Origin: Cyathus striatus | Lineage: Eukaryota > Basidiomycota > Agaricomycetes > Agaricales > Nidulariaceae | DNA length: 64,000 bases | Assembly: GCA_025738555.1 (NCBI GenBank) | Contig: JAOVFP010000001.1 | Span: 6,696,001-6,760,000 of the forward strand | Direction of reading: 5' to 3' | Shown: piece after piece, positions 1 to 10,900 of the stretch | How positions within the stretch are numbered: the stretch's first letter is position 1 | Layout: each line of letters opens with the position of its first letter | The notes under the pieces: model-generated | Told to the model about the DNA's origin: nothing | Seen by the model: the letters and a program-made list of their open reading frames with translations, nothing else | The model's database searches: none | Program-made: the position numbers and the translations under genes

Positions 1-867
1 GTAATCAGCGGGTTGGTATCGTTTAATCACTTATCCAACTCACATAAGGGGGAAGAATGACAACGTAGTCATATGGTGAAGTCTTCTTATGTTCCTCATA
101 AAAGTCCCAAGAGGCTAAACAAAAATGTTAGGCTAAGGACAAAAAGAAATGGATATTTTACAGGTACCTTTCTCGGCAATTACTTTAGATGCCAAGTATT
201 TTAGGCCTGCTGATGCGTCCTTCTCCATATTTTTAACGGCTTTAACAGCGTCATCGTTCCAGTCCTTCTCTGATAAGATTGTCGGTTCGGATACCATTTT
301 CATGATCGTCGCGAACGTGGAAGTGTATACAATACGCTTTATATCCGGCCTGAGAGCGAAGCAAGGTTAATGGGATTAGCTGATAGACATAAATAAAAAC
401 CACATACAAATTAAGAGAACTTTTCAAGATACTAAGAATACCTTCAACGGCAGGTTTAATATAATCTATTCAATATTCGTTCAGTTACTGACGCTAGCGT
501 GTTGTAATATTTACTCGCCTTCTGGATCGACAACCTGGGCACTCGGCATGGGTGCAGCAATATGGAGGACACCAGATACACCAACTAAACTCTCGTCAAA
601 TGCTCCTTCCTGCAAATCACCAAACTCATCAGATTGAGGAACGCTGGTAGTGAACTGACATACCTTAGTGAAATCGGATACAATAACAATCTCGAAGCGG
701 TCACCGAAGCTTTTAAAGTACTCCTTCAGATATGTCCCTTTGCTTTCCGATCGAACTGTTCCGCGAACAGAGTAGCCACGGTCGAGCAATCTCTGGACAG
801 CCCATATGCCGACATATCCGTTTGCGCCAGTAACAAGGACTTTTTGACCGGGTTGTACGATTGGCAT
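1..867 (-). CDS. Extended SDR NAD(P)-dependent reductase, 5' part
   Basis: Probable short-chain dehydrogenase/reductase of the extended type (dihydroflavonol-reductase / ketoreductase-like), a soluble NAD(P)H-dependent carbonyl reductase; substrate cannot be told. The ATG at 867 opens a Rossmann N-terminus with the TGANGYVG dinucleotide-binding motif near residue 15. Exons readable on the minus strand: 867-664, 609 to about 515, 465-408, 349-168 and 114-44. The 54-nt intron 663-610 (GTATGT...GCAG) is in phase 0, so the uninterrupted reading across it is only apparent. Exon 349-168 carries YTST and the catalytic YLASK (YxxxK), followed by AWDFYEEHK in the next exon. The exon ending near 515 (GA|GTAAAT) and the exon starting at 465 (TAG|ATTAT) join one base out of frame with the visible sites, so there is either a frameshift or a less obvious donor. 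The gene runs off the left edge. CpG content is normal, unlike the NLRs. Confidence 0.8.
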
Positions 868-1184
868 GTTTGAAGATCGTCGTTAGAATTTGAGAACCAA
901 GCTCACCCTAGTTATATCGGGCAGGCGGAAGTTTCCGTGTACGCTCAGACATGAGCGTGAGTTGAGCGGGAATAATTATAACATGTGTGTGTGAGTATTC
1001 CATATGCGAGTGTGAATATTCTATACGTAAGTGTGAACAAAATGGCTATCATAACTCAACCTGTATCTTAATTAGTAGTACTTAGGTACTACTCCTCTCA
1101 CATGTGAGTGAAATAAAATATAAATGTGTCATTTAATCTTATAAAATGAACGATAGACCGCGGGCGTGAATTAAAGACCTCAGT
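868..1184. other. Intergenic, upstream of SDR
   Basis: No gene seen. It holds the SDR 5' flank and short direct repeats built on GTGAGTGTGAA-type words around 940-1110. A related GAGCGTGAA word recurs near 2777 and 26.6-26.8 kb. No TATA box could be assigned with confidence. Confidence 0.4.
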
Positions 1185-2761
1185 GAGGACCCCCGAAAAT
1201 CTCTACCACACTTAGATGCCAACCCGGACAAAAACCGGGGCCGCAGGCCCTGGAACTCAGAAGCAATCCGGACACTTTTGGGGGCTTGAGACCAACATTC
1301 TTTGATCACCTATCCGGACATTAGTGGTCAAACTTTTCGGAAGTATGATCCCTGTCCGGACAAAAATGACCCGGTAAGTGATATCAACATTACTTAATTT
1401 TTACCACGCCGCTGTAAAAATTTTGGGCACATAGAAAATTCCGGGCACGCACAAAAGTGAGCGTGTCACGCTCAAGGAATTTGGTCCTTTTGTTACATAT
1501 GAATTGTTATATTTGCTCTGCAGAAATTCAGTACTGTCTCTCATACTCGACTTGAACTTTCTTATTTCATTCTCAATTTGCGAAGTGCTCAAACTTCGTT
1601 ATCGCTATTGTGTCCACCCTGCAGATTCCTTTGACATTTCACATCGCTCTATCCAAAATCTACATCGCTAACACGTATTTCTTTGTCTTAGAAATCACCT
1701 GCTAGCTATATCATCACTTTGGATTACCAACTCAAAGTCTCGAACTCGTCTTTTCACTATTTTGCAATTTGTTATGGACAACAATTGTATTGTAATTGAC
1801 GAAGATTATCGAGAATATCGCGAATCTGATTGGATTGATTGTGGAAAGCCCAGTACTTCATATGTAATGCTCATATACATTAAAACTGATATCTATGTAT
1901 GATACTAGACTTTGACTAAATGGAAGAATGCATTCAAAGCGGCTCATATTTCTCATAACGTGCTTGAATGTATTGACGGGGCTTGCGTTACCATCTTGCG
2001 CCCACCTCAACTGGATGATTTTGGTTTTATTATCACTACTAATGGTCCTTGTATTGGGCGTAGTGAGTTTACTTTTATTTCTACTAGCCAACGTGTTCAA
2101 TGTTTAATCATTATCAGTTATAACCATGTAATCGAAGACCGCAGGGAAGAATTCCAAATATGCTGCCGTAAAAGACTCCTCAACTATATCTGCTATTTCA
2201 ACCCTCAGTGTGCAAGTCTTTGAGAATCGTACTGCTAATTTTTTCAGTGCTACTCCGAAAACAACATTCCTCCTTAGCAATTTCTACTTTGAACTTATTT
2301 CATCTATTCAGTTTGTGATGGTTATTCCATTTTCTGCTGTCACTTTCCAGTATGATATTGGCCTCGCTTTGGAAAACAAATATTATATGGACATATTCCG
2401 AGACCTTCAATCTCAAAAATCTGAGCTTGCGGCAGCACTGAAGATTTTCAATAGTCACAGAAAAAACGGGCACAATTAGCTTTATGTCTCTTTATGTAGA
2501 TTCCTGTACTCAAATCGCTAAAATACACATTCTATCAATGCTCAAGATTCCCCGGAAGCTATATTTCGCCAAAAAAACAAAAAAAAAAATAGGTAAAATA
2601 ACAAATTTTGGAACTTACATCACTAGTCCGGACACAATCTGGGGCCCCCGGCGTGGACATAGATGCTATCCGGACAAAATTTGCGAAATTTTGGAAACTC
2701 AATCCGGACAAGAATTTTTTTTCCCGGGATCTAACTTCAGTAGGGATTTTCGGGGGTCCTC
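1185..2761. mobile_element. Non-autonomous TIR DNA transposon, 1.58 kb
   Basis: The ends are inverted repeats beginning GAGGACCCCCGAAAATC (1185 on the left, complementary end at 2761), and similarity continues for about 36 bp. The flanks carry CTCAGT (1179-1184 and 2762-2767), readable as a 6-bp target duplication; a 9-bp reading CTCAGTGAG is also possible if the left border is moved. Both subterminal regions contain repeated TCCGGACA words (about 1225, 1268, 1314, 1354 on the left; 2628, 2669, 2702 on the right), typical of transposase-binding subterminal repeats. No transposase is visible; the interior holds an unrelated spliced gene. Superfamily not assigned. Confidence 0.7.
1774..2479 (+). 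pseudogene. Unrecognised spliced gene carried in the transposon
   Basis: I do not recognise this product. Exon 1 (1774-1863, 30 codons, starting MDNNCIVID) ends at GTAATG. A 45-nt intron ends TAG at 1908, and exon 2 opens in phase 0 as TLTKWKNAF and stays open to about 2150. From there the sensible reading moves by one base near 2145-2155 and continues to the stop at 2479. The C-terminal part (about 2160-2479) is mixed hydrophobic and ends in a polar LQSQKSELAAALK helix-like stretch. The one-base shift suggests either a further small intron or a frameshift, so I list it as a likely broken gene. It lies wholly between the TIRs, so it may be captured host sequence or an accessory transposon gene. 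Confidence 0.4.
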
Positions 2762-2770
2762 CTCAGTGAG

Positions 2771-3247
2771 AAGTTGAGCGTGAGTTGACAGACTTGGGAC
2801 CTAAGTACTTAGGTACTTATGTTCCATACCTTTTCGGCTATATGGGGGCTTTAGAACCTTCACCTCAGACGGGACCGAATCGGGGTATAGTAAATATGGT
2901 ACCAACCGATTTATTTAATATGTAGGATGTGTTAAATAATTTGTAACAGTATCGTATTTATTGTCGAATTGTAAAAACAGTTATGAATATGTCTGTAGTG
3001 CAGATTGTTGTACCTGATTCATAATATGGGATGCTACACTAATTGACTGAAAATTATCCGATTGGTTAAGAGTGCATGGGTTCACGCAGCAGACTTTAAA
3101 TAAATTAAAACAATTGGTGAACAGAACCTATGTTAGTCCAAATTTAAAATATGAACAAGAATCAGTTTCCATAGCAGATTTTTATGAACATTCTAATTGT
3201 TAACCACATTTGTTTGTACCATATTTATCTATCCCTGATTCAGCCTT
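2771..3247. other. Intergenic, no gene seen
   Basis: Between the 1.58-kb transposon and the MITE. AT-rich from about 2900, with no open frame of note and no recognised repeat. Confidence 0.4.
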
Positions 3248-3255
3248 GTCTGAGG

Positions 3256-3431
3256 CAGTGATGTTCCGACACCTGTCTGACACTGACACTGACAGACAAC
3301 TCAGACGCTTCGACACCGAAACTGTCAGGTGTCAGTGCGTGACCGTCACTGACACCACTGAAATGTCAGACATTGTCAATGATAATCGATAATGTCGGAC
3401 ACTGTCAGACAGTGGTGTCGGAACATCACTG
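3256..3431. mobile_element. hAT-type MITE, 176 bp
   Basis: The termini are inverted CAGTGATGTTCCGACACC on both ends, with further pairing through a GTCTGACA-rich interior, so the whole unit can fold back. It is flanked by a perfect 8-bp duplication GTCTGAGG (3248-3255 and 3432-3439). A terminal CAGTG plus an 8-bp TSD is the hAT signature. It is too short to code and is presumably mobilised in trans. Its ends differ from those of the full hAT at 33.9 kb beyond the first four bases (CAGT), so that element is not an obvious driver. Confidence 0.88.
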
Positions 3432-3474
3432 GTCTGAGGTGCTTGTTCTTGGGCAAGGACTGCCAAGCTTAAGT

Positions 3475-6000
3475 TTTTGTGTTTGTGTTTATTGACGCGT
3501 GGAGTAGGCTACTTTCCACGAATGATCCATCCCCCGCACCTCATCCCAATTGGCACCTTCCCTCCTCCGACTTCAGGCTCAGCCTATGCAGAACCCCCAC
3601 CCCCACCAGTAGCTTCAACAACATAAGACTGACAACCCAACATTCAAGCGATACAGAATCATCTTAACGGATTATAGTACGTCTCCCTTCTTCCTCTTAC
3701 TTTTCTCCCTCTGACATCGATTCCAGTAATAACGCATTACCTAGCCCACCTCAATCCCGACCCCCCCCGGTGCCTTCTCCCCTCCTCTGCTTTCCTCATC
3801 CACATCAACATGGCGGACTGTATACCCCACATATTCTCCTCCTCCTCCTGCTCACCCTTCCCCCACTTGCCTTCATCGTCTCGCTCCCTGCCTTTCCGAT
3901 ACGGATAGTAGTGCTGCTGGTGGGCTGGGCGCCGTTCATGGGTACGCGTCCGTGGGTCTAGGATCCCATCCCACATCTGTGTTCTATCGTGTCGCATGTC
4001 CTGGGGTGGATGCAGCACTATGCGCCTGGGTTGGTCTCGATTCATCCGCAACAGGGATGAGGACGAGTGAACGGAGGGGGGATCCTCTCAGCTAAGCATG
4101 CGAGGAAGGCGCTTCGCAGGTGGACCGACAATGAGAAGCTTAGCGATCTTTGGAAATGAGGGTTGTCGAGCTTTGGGAGAATGAGAAACTGGCTGGTGGG
4201 TATATTTTCATTTCGACTACCTTTCCCTTTCCAGTGTTTTCGCTACAACTTTCTCTTCTCGTTCTCGTACATTGCACCTTCGTTATGGGTCCTTTCTTTC
4301 CTTCGCGCGCGCTTGCCTACTGTCTTTTTTACCCTTTCGCGTTCCTCTCGTTTCGACTACATATTCTCGTTTTTCTACGTTACATCCTGATTTGAATTGT
4401 TTCAACACCTTCCTCGCCTTCTCACTGTGTCTTTCCCCACCTTCTCCTTTGCACGTCATGTTGCTCTCGTCCCTCTTCCCCCTTTCCTCGGCGTAGCTTT
4501 CTGTACCACACTTTGCCTTCTTCCTACCCATCTCCCACCCACCCACGTCGCCCTCCACCCTCCGCTGTCCTTATTGTCATAATTACCCCATCAATCCTCC
4601 TCGTTCCTACGCATTACCTTTTCCTTCTCCGCCGCCCCCTCCTCGTTCTTTCAATCGTCCCTACTTTCTATCATTCTTCCTCCTTTCTGACCATACGCTA
4701 ACGTACCTCAATTACACAGGTGATCCAGGAGTATAGGCAAAAACGAACCTCAGGCTGGGCGAACACGGTCCGTGGACATGAGGTCCGGATGGGTGGAGTA
4801 GGCTCGGTGTGGGGGGTGAAGAGGCCGAGGTTGGGGTAGGGGACGTTGGGGAGGTTAGGTTCGTGTTTATTTATCTTGCTTCTTTTTTATTCTGGCTCGT
4901 GTTTGGGAGGGGGGGGAGGCACTATACCAGGTCGTTGCTCTCTCTGGTGTCCGTTGAGGAAGAGACGATAGCATCGTCATTGGCGTTCTTGGAGAGTTGG
5001 CCGTAACTTCTTGTCGGCCTTCTCTTCTTGGAACTGCATACTTCCGTTGGCTCTAGTGTTGGTAGATGCAGAGAGACGCGGCTGACGACTGCGTGCTCGC
5101 TATTCCTATTGCTTCCTCTTATGATTCTGCTGGCTGTTCCTTTATTTCGCTGGCTGTGGATGTGGGGATGGTAATGTTGCTTCCGGGTCGTTCTCTCATA
5201 TCAACTCTTCATCTTTTTTGATGATAGGGGTGGTGTTTGACAGTGGCTTGTATGTTGCTGCTGCTGCTCTATCGGAGCATTCTCTTGTTGGTGCCATGCC
5301 TCGTATACCGATTTACTTGAGATATGGGAGATGAAGGAGGTGCTATTATCTCCAGCGATTCGCTTTCTTACGCTATCGTACCCGGAGAGCTGGGCTAATC
5401 GGTCGTATCAGTTCTTCCATCCATCTATCCTGGTTATTTACGCAGCATTTTTTTTCTCGGAGGTCAGGAGGTTGGTACTGGTTCTGAGACACATCCTTGA
5501 ACGTGGCGGTTTGTGTATCAAATGGGAAGTAATAAGTGATTTGGGTTTGCACGACCGAATGGTCGACGTCCTGCTCAACATCACCTTTCCTTTCAAAACG
5601 CACCTACAAGAGAAGTAAGTAAATGTTCACACCCCGCTTGTCCAAGTCACTTTCATCCTCACCCTTCGCTTGCGTCTCACAGCTCCTTCTCCGCCTTTCA
5701 AATGCAGAGTTATTCTCGTATGTGTCCTTCGACGATTGCGAACCTGGTCCCTCAACTAGGTACGGTATATGAAAAAGGTGTTATCCGTGTAGGATGCCAA
5801 GATGGGGTATCTGGGTGTATGGTCAATGGGTGGCTGGGTGTGATTGGTGTTGAGATGGGCGGATTCACCGGGCGTGCCCGTTCAAGAGCCGAGAGGATGT
5901 ACATCATATTTGAAAGGCCGTGGATACCGGGAGAGAGGACATTGATGGCAGAGGAGAGAAGACAGAATACGTCTTGGAGCGATGATATGTGAGACTGAGA
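3475..6000 (+). pseudogene. Pex24p/DysF peroxin-like pseudogene, copy A
   Basis: Relic of an integral peroxisomal membrane peroxin of the Pex24p family (Pex28-32 type), which in yeasts regulates peroxisome size and number from the ER/peroxisome membrane. Order: a proline-rich stretch leading to the family hallmark corresponding to ANIQAIQNLMG (about 3595-3665); a hydrophobic block reading LPPLAFIVSLPAF then LLVGWAPF (about 3850-3945); a decayed DysF start (RRWTDNEKL near 4110-4140); and an exon after about 4720 with AKTNLRLGEHGPWT. It is dead: stops replace the Glu (TAA) and Trp (TGA) codons before the IQ hallmark, TAG occurs near 4733, and a CGA-type Arg has become TGA after GPWT. The 5' end is missing. 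It is nearly collinear with copy C (41.64-44.6 kb) and shares the TAA and TGA lesions. Further downstream to 6000 the match to C continues but no protein is identified. Confidence 0.72.
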
Positions 6001-6593
6001 CAAGCTCAGTGTGACATTACAAGTTGGTCATAGATAGGTTAGAGATGTGCGTTTGAATAGAAAGAGAAACGTAGTAGGTTCTCAGCGTGCTTGTACTAGT
6101 GGGGACGAACACTTGACAGGAGCGGAGGTGAATGATGAAGCGGAATAACTACGATCGCCAGTTGGATGACAGGATTTATAGAGAGCAACCACTGGCAGCA
6201 GTAGAGCACTAGCCTTAAGCTATCATAATATGTGTGAGCAAGACGAAACGACCGTCGACAGTCAGAAAAGGAACGTACATTGTGTCAACCTGTTGAGTTC
6301 CAACCCGTACGTCAACGCACTTCCAAGTTTCTATGAATACTCAGACCCTCGAGTCACGGTGTGTGATCTTGAGGCGCTATGCACAGCTTTCGACGGGGTA
6401 CGTGATTTGATGAATGCCTTCGCAGGCTGCAGCGCGTAGGCTGTATAAGGTCGATGAGACGTCGCGGGCTTAGAGAACAAAAGTAGTAGGGATTGAACAT
6501 ACTCTATCACATGATGCATGGTAACTTATGGGATACGGTAGCGACGGACCAATAACTTTTGGATTGAGCTGCAGTCGAGCTTCAATCTCTGTC
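6001..6593. other. NLR upstream block, distal part (copy A)
   Basis: No gene. This stretch matches 44.09-44.68 kb closely and, more weakly, 50.75-51.25 kb, the upstream region of NLR-4. It is therefore part of the segment duplicated together with the NLRs rather than unique intergenic DNA. It keeps CpG dinucleotides. Confidence 0.6.
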
Positions 6594-7288
6594 ACGGCGG
6601 GCTATTATCTGTCATGTTTCGAACAGTAGTGGAATATGTCATGTAAGATCATCGGCTGTAAGTGTCACAATGAATTGAACTGGTTTACGTACCTTTGAAA
6701 TTAACAAAGGGATTGATGCAGTGGCACGTCGAGCTCGTTCAACTCAGGTTTAAGTCTTTTACGAGTTGGAAGCTAATAACGCACAGCACCGGCTTTCGTT
6801 ATGCACTGCTTAGTGCTAGATCATAGGTTCAATCCTTGTGAAATGCATATTTTCTACTTTTTGTATAATCCCCTTTTTATGACAATTTTATACTGCTTGA
6901 TGCACTGCGGTGCACTTAAAATAAAATAACAATACATATACTATTCAATATCCCTCCAAGTCTCTGCGCAACTGCACCCTAAGTGCGCCCTATATCCTTT
7001 GTATTATACTTGCATGAAAGGTCCATAGAACCCATGACGTCACTTACAACATGACGGTCCTTATATAGACTTATAACTTAATTAAAGAACCAATAAAGAA
7101 AAGTTGAGCACATACCGGCTAACTCCCCTCGCAGGTTCAGTTTGGCACCCTAACCATGCCTTTGAAGTTTAAATGTTGTTCTTAAAGATATTCAGACCAG
7201 TTCATTTCTTCGTGACATATGTTGCTGATCATCTTACATGACAGGTTCCACTACTGTTCGAAACCTGACAGATAATAACCCGTCGCGT
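6594..7288. mobile_element. 695-bp TIR element in the NLR-1 upstream block
   Basis: Inverted termini of about 60 bp share TTATTATCTGTCA, TTTCGAACAGTAGTGG and TGTCATGTAAGAT. Comparison with the uninterrupted homologous sequence at 12.26, 44.68 and 51.25 kb (CTCTGTCTCAGG) shows that the element splits this word. The flanks give GTC at 6591-6593 and 7289-7291, readable as a 3-bp target duplication. No coding capacity. A short GGTTCAATCC word inside resembles a pol III B box, but no tRNA can be folded. Superfamily uncertain (a 3-bp TSD is used by PIF/Harbinger). Confidence 0.72.
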
Positions 7289-7291
7289 GTC

Positions 7292-7990
7292 TCAGGCTGC
7301 CAGTCGCTTGTGAAACTGTGAGCGTCTGCTACGGAGATGTCCTAAATCGATGCTCACCACTCATGCGGCAATCTTCATTAATCATTAATCAGGATCGATT
7401 AACTATTGTAACTTTTGATTATTCGACGCCAACGCTCATGCTTGTCCACCGTCAATGCGCGTCAACCAGAAATTGCGGGACTTAGAAGTCAAAAAGAGTG
7501 ACTACAAGATCCTTAATAGAATGCACTCTCATCAACGATCAACTACGGCAGTGCTGTGAATAATGGTGCCTCGCAGCCTTGAAAGCTAACTATGGGTTGA
7601 CGAATCTGTATGATGAGTCTGTACAACAGAAAATCTCGATTGAAGTTACGAGAAGGGTAAGTGTCAAGTGATTCCTCATCGACGTGAGAGCTTATCTTTG
7701 GGTGCCCGGATATTAAGTGCCTTGGTTTCTCCGATAATCATAGTTATATGTGCCAGGATGTTGTATTTATAGAATAGTATCACCCATAAACACTGCCTTC
7801 TTCATTTCACAGTGGTCTTATATCCATAATTCACCACCCTAAATGGGATCCACATTCTCATAATCGGGTCCGCGCATCAAAAGGGTGAGCTATAAAGTAT
7901 TTTCAGTGTGAATGTAATCAATCAATCAAATTACCCCTCAATTATCCCATAGTGCTAGCTCAAGCATCCACATGTACAAGTTACAAGAAA
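7292..7990 (+). promoter_or_regulatory. NLR-1 upstream block, proximal part
   Basis: Conserved 5' region of the NLR family: it aligns with 12.28-12.71 plus 14.87-15.1 kb (NLR-2), the reverse strand of 21.57-22.2 kb (NLR-3), 30.75-32.8 kb (orphan) and 51.25-52.3 kb (NLR-4). CpG is present up to about 7880 and then disappears into the gene body. A TATAAAG box lies 98 nt before the ATG. Confidence 0.65.
7891..7897 (+). promoter_or_regulatory. TATAAAG box of NLR-1
   Basis: TATAAAG 98 nt upstream of the exon-1 ATG at 7995. The same word stands at the same distance in NLR-2, NLR-3 and NLR-4, which supports a core promoter role. Confidence 0.6.
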
Positions 7991-7994
7991 TAAG

Positions 7995-10900
7995 ATGTCT
8001 TTTAGGAATGCCCACAATTTCATTATACATGAACAAAAATTGACTGAAATTCATAGTCAGGTAATGTAATGCATATCATACATGGATGAGTACAAGCTCA
8101 ACATTTACAGACCAACAATTATATATCCAATCAAGATAGTACTGAACCTCTTTCCCCAATAAAAAATACACCACCCAGCACTTCTCAAAACTTTCTGGAC
8201 AACAGGAATATCTCAACAAGTTGCATATGCACTTTGATAAAAATGATAGTTCTGATCAAAAGATGTTTCTTCTGCATGGAATGGGTGGTATTGGAAAAAC
8301 TCAAATCACTTTGAAATACATTGATGAATCATCTAATGGGTGTGTATTAGTTTTGTGAAGTTAAGATAAGTGAAGCCAAACATGTTCTTATAGCTATTCT
8401 CACATCTTTTGGATTGATGCAACATCTGAAGCAACTATTGATCAAAGTCTAAAGGACATATATAAAACCAATATCAAAATATTGCCATCTGGGATTTCAT
8501 ATTCTGCTGCAATGATTCAACAATGAATGAATACTCTGAATGATAAATGGCTAATAATTTTCGACAATGCTGATGGCTCACCCAACACAGTTGAAAAATT
8601 TATTCCACCTGGAAATAGGGGCAACATTCTAATAACAAGTAGAAGTCCAGAATATAATAAAATTGTATCTGCAACAAATTCTATGGAAGTGTTAGTAATG
8701 AGTGAAGAAATAACTGTTGAATTGTTACTGAAATCTTGTGGTTTAAATGAATATCCTGAGAAATGTTACAATGTGGCTGCAGAGATCTGTGCTAAATTTC
8801 ATTTCCTTCCTTTAGCTATTGACCAAGCTGGAGCATATATTAGTGCTAGAAAATGCAACATTAATAAATACATATCAGTCTATGATAAATATAGGCTTAA
8901 ACTAATTACCAACAAAAAATTCCAAGGGGCATCAAAGTATAATAAGACAGTGTATGGAACCTGGGAGATATCTTTTCAAAAAATACTGGAAATGGTAAAT
9001 AATGAAGATGAAGAAAGTGCACTGACAGCTAAATATGCTATAAAACTGATAAATATCAGTGCATTTCTAAATTATGAAAATATTTCAGATGAAATATTTG
9101 AAAGAGCTGCAGTGTATTATGCAAATCTTGTTAAAAGATATAAGAGCAGTCTAATTCCAGCCTTTATTCCAACAATAGATGTAGAATTATTCAACTTTGA
9201 TGAATACAATGAGTGGAATGAGATGCAGTACAGAGAAAGTATTGGGCTTCTATTGTCTTTTTCATTAATAAAAAGAACTGTAGATGGAGAAAAATTTGGG
9301 TTACATCTCTTAGTACAAATATGGTACCAAGATAGGCTATCTTTGACTGAAAAGAATATATGGATTTTGAATGCTAGGGGAATATTGTGTGTCTCAATAA
9401 GTAATGAAGATTCAGCTACTGAATATAAATACCTGAATTCTATTTCTTTACACATTACTCAAAGCTTATCACATGAGAATATAGCTCAGATAATATACCA
9501 TGATGATATATTTCATATACTAGCTGATACAATGAAAATGAATGGACAATATCATGTGGAACTTATACTAAGATGTAGAATATCTAAAATGTATAAAGAC
9601 ATATATGGAAAAATTAATTCACATACCCTTACTAGCATGTCTAACTTAGCAAAAACATATAGAAAGCTTGGCAAATGGACAGAAGCTGAAGTGATGTAGA
9701 TTCAGGTTTTGGAAATGAGAACCAGAATTCTAGGGAAGAACCACCCAGATACACTCACAAGTATGAATAACCTTGCATTTACACTTCAAAACATAGGCAG
9801 ATGGACAGAAGCTGAAGTGATGCAGATTCAGGTTCTGGAAATGAGAACCAGAATTCTTGGAAAAGAGCACTCTGAGACACTCACAAGTATGGCCAATTTA
9901 GCAATGACATATAGTAAGCTTGGAAAATGGGCAGAAGCTGAGGTGCTGGGGATTCAAGTTCTGGAAATCAGAATCAGAATTCTAGGAAGAGAGCACCCAG
10001 ATATACTCACAGGCATGAATAACCTTGCATTGACACTTAAAAACATAGGCAAATGGACAGAGGCTGAAGTAATGCTGATTCAGGTTCTTGTCACGACTGT
10101 GCCCCTAGCCTGACTTGGCAGTGGAGTACGAGGGAGTGACTATGGAGAAACAAGGGGTGAGTACAAGATGAAGATGGAGAACAAGAACTCAGGGGGTAGG
10201 ACTTTGGCTTCAGCTTATGTGCTGTGCCCCTGGGATTCCTGGTCCTGGATTTCGGAGTAAGGGCAAGCCCTTTGGAGAAGACAAGAGATGAGAAGATGAG
10301 AGGTGTAACTCAAGTCAGACAAGAGGGTGAGGACATAGTTCAATACAAAACTGAAGACTAAAGTACAAATTGAGTACTACTTAAATACTAGAGACTCAGA
10401 GTAAGTAAAGGTCACTGGCCAAGGCCAGCGGAGAAGTATGGTCAGGGTAGGCATACATAGAATGAAGACTAAAACTAATTAAACATAATAAAACACATCA
10501 GAGAAGTGAGTGTGTATAGCGGTGTAAAGTGAAACTGATAGTGGCACACTTAAGAATGATAAGTGACTCACTATGAGATGTATACTATATTACTGAGGGG
10601 ATAGCTCAGTAGGGTGGAAGAAAGGAAACAAGAGTAATCTATGTACAGTAATCAATATGTAGTATTAAGAACATAATCAAAGTCCAGAGTAAACAAAGGT
10701 GAAGGCAGAGTAAGAGAATAGAGGTCCAGAGGTAGGTGATACAGGATATGACAGTTCTGGAGATGAGAATTAGAATCCAAGGAAAAGAGCACCCAGATAC
10801 ACTCACAAGTATGGACAACTTAGCAATGACATATGGAGACCTTGGCAAATGGACAGAAGCTGAAGTACTGCAGATTCAAGAACTAGAAATGAGCACCAGA

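Noticed and set aside
3737..4582. Several overlapping frames on both strands within Pex copy A (Arg/Glu-rich minus, Leu/Ser-rich plus)
   Set aside because: Only the plus-strand peroxin reading is supported by copies B and C; the others are shadows of pyrimidine-rich sequence.
6774..6850. tRNA-like words (GCTTAGTGC and GGTTCAATCC) inside the 695-bp element
   Set aside because: No anticodon arm or acceptor pairing could be found; at most a pol III-like B box.
10600..10625. GGGGATAGCTCAGTAGGG, resembling a tRNA 5' half
   Set aside because: It lies inside the solo LTR and no anticodon or T arm follows.
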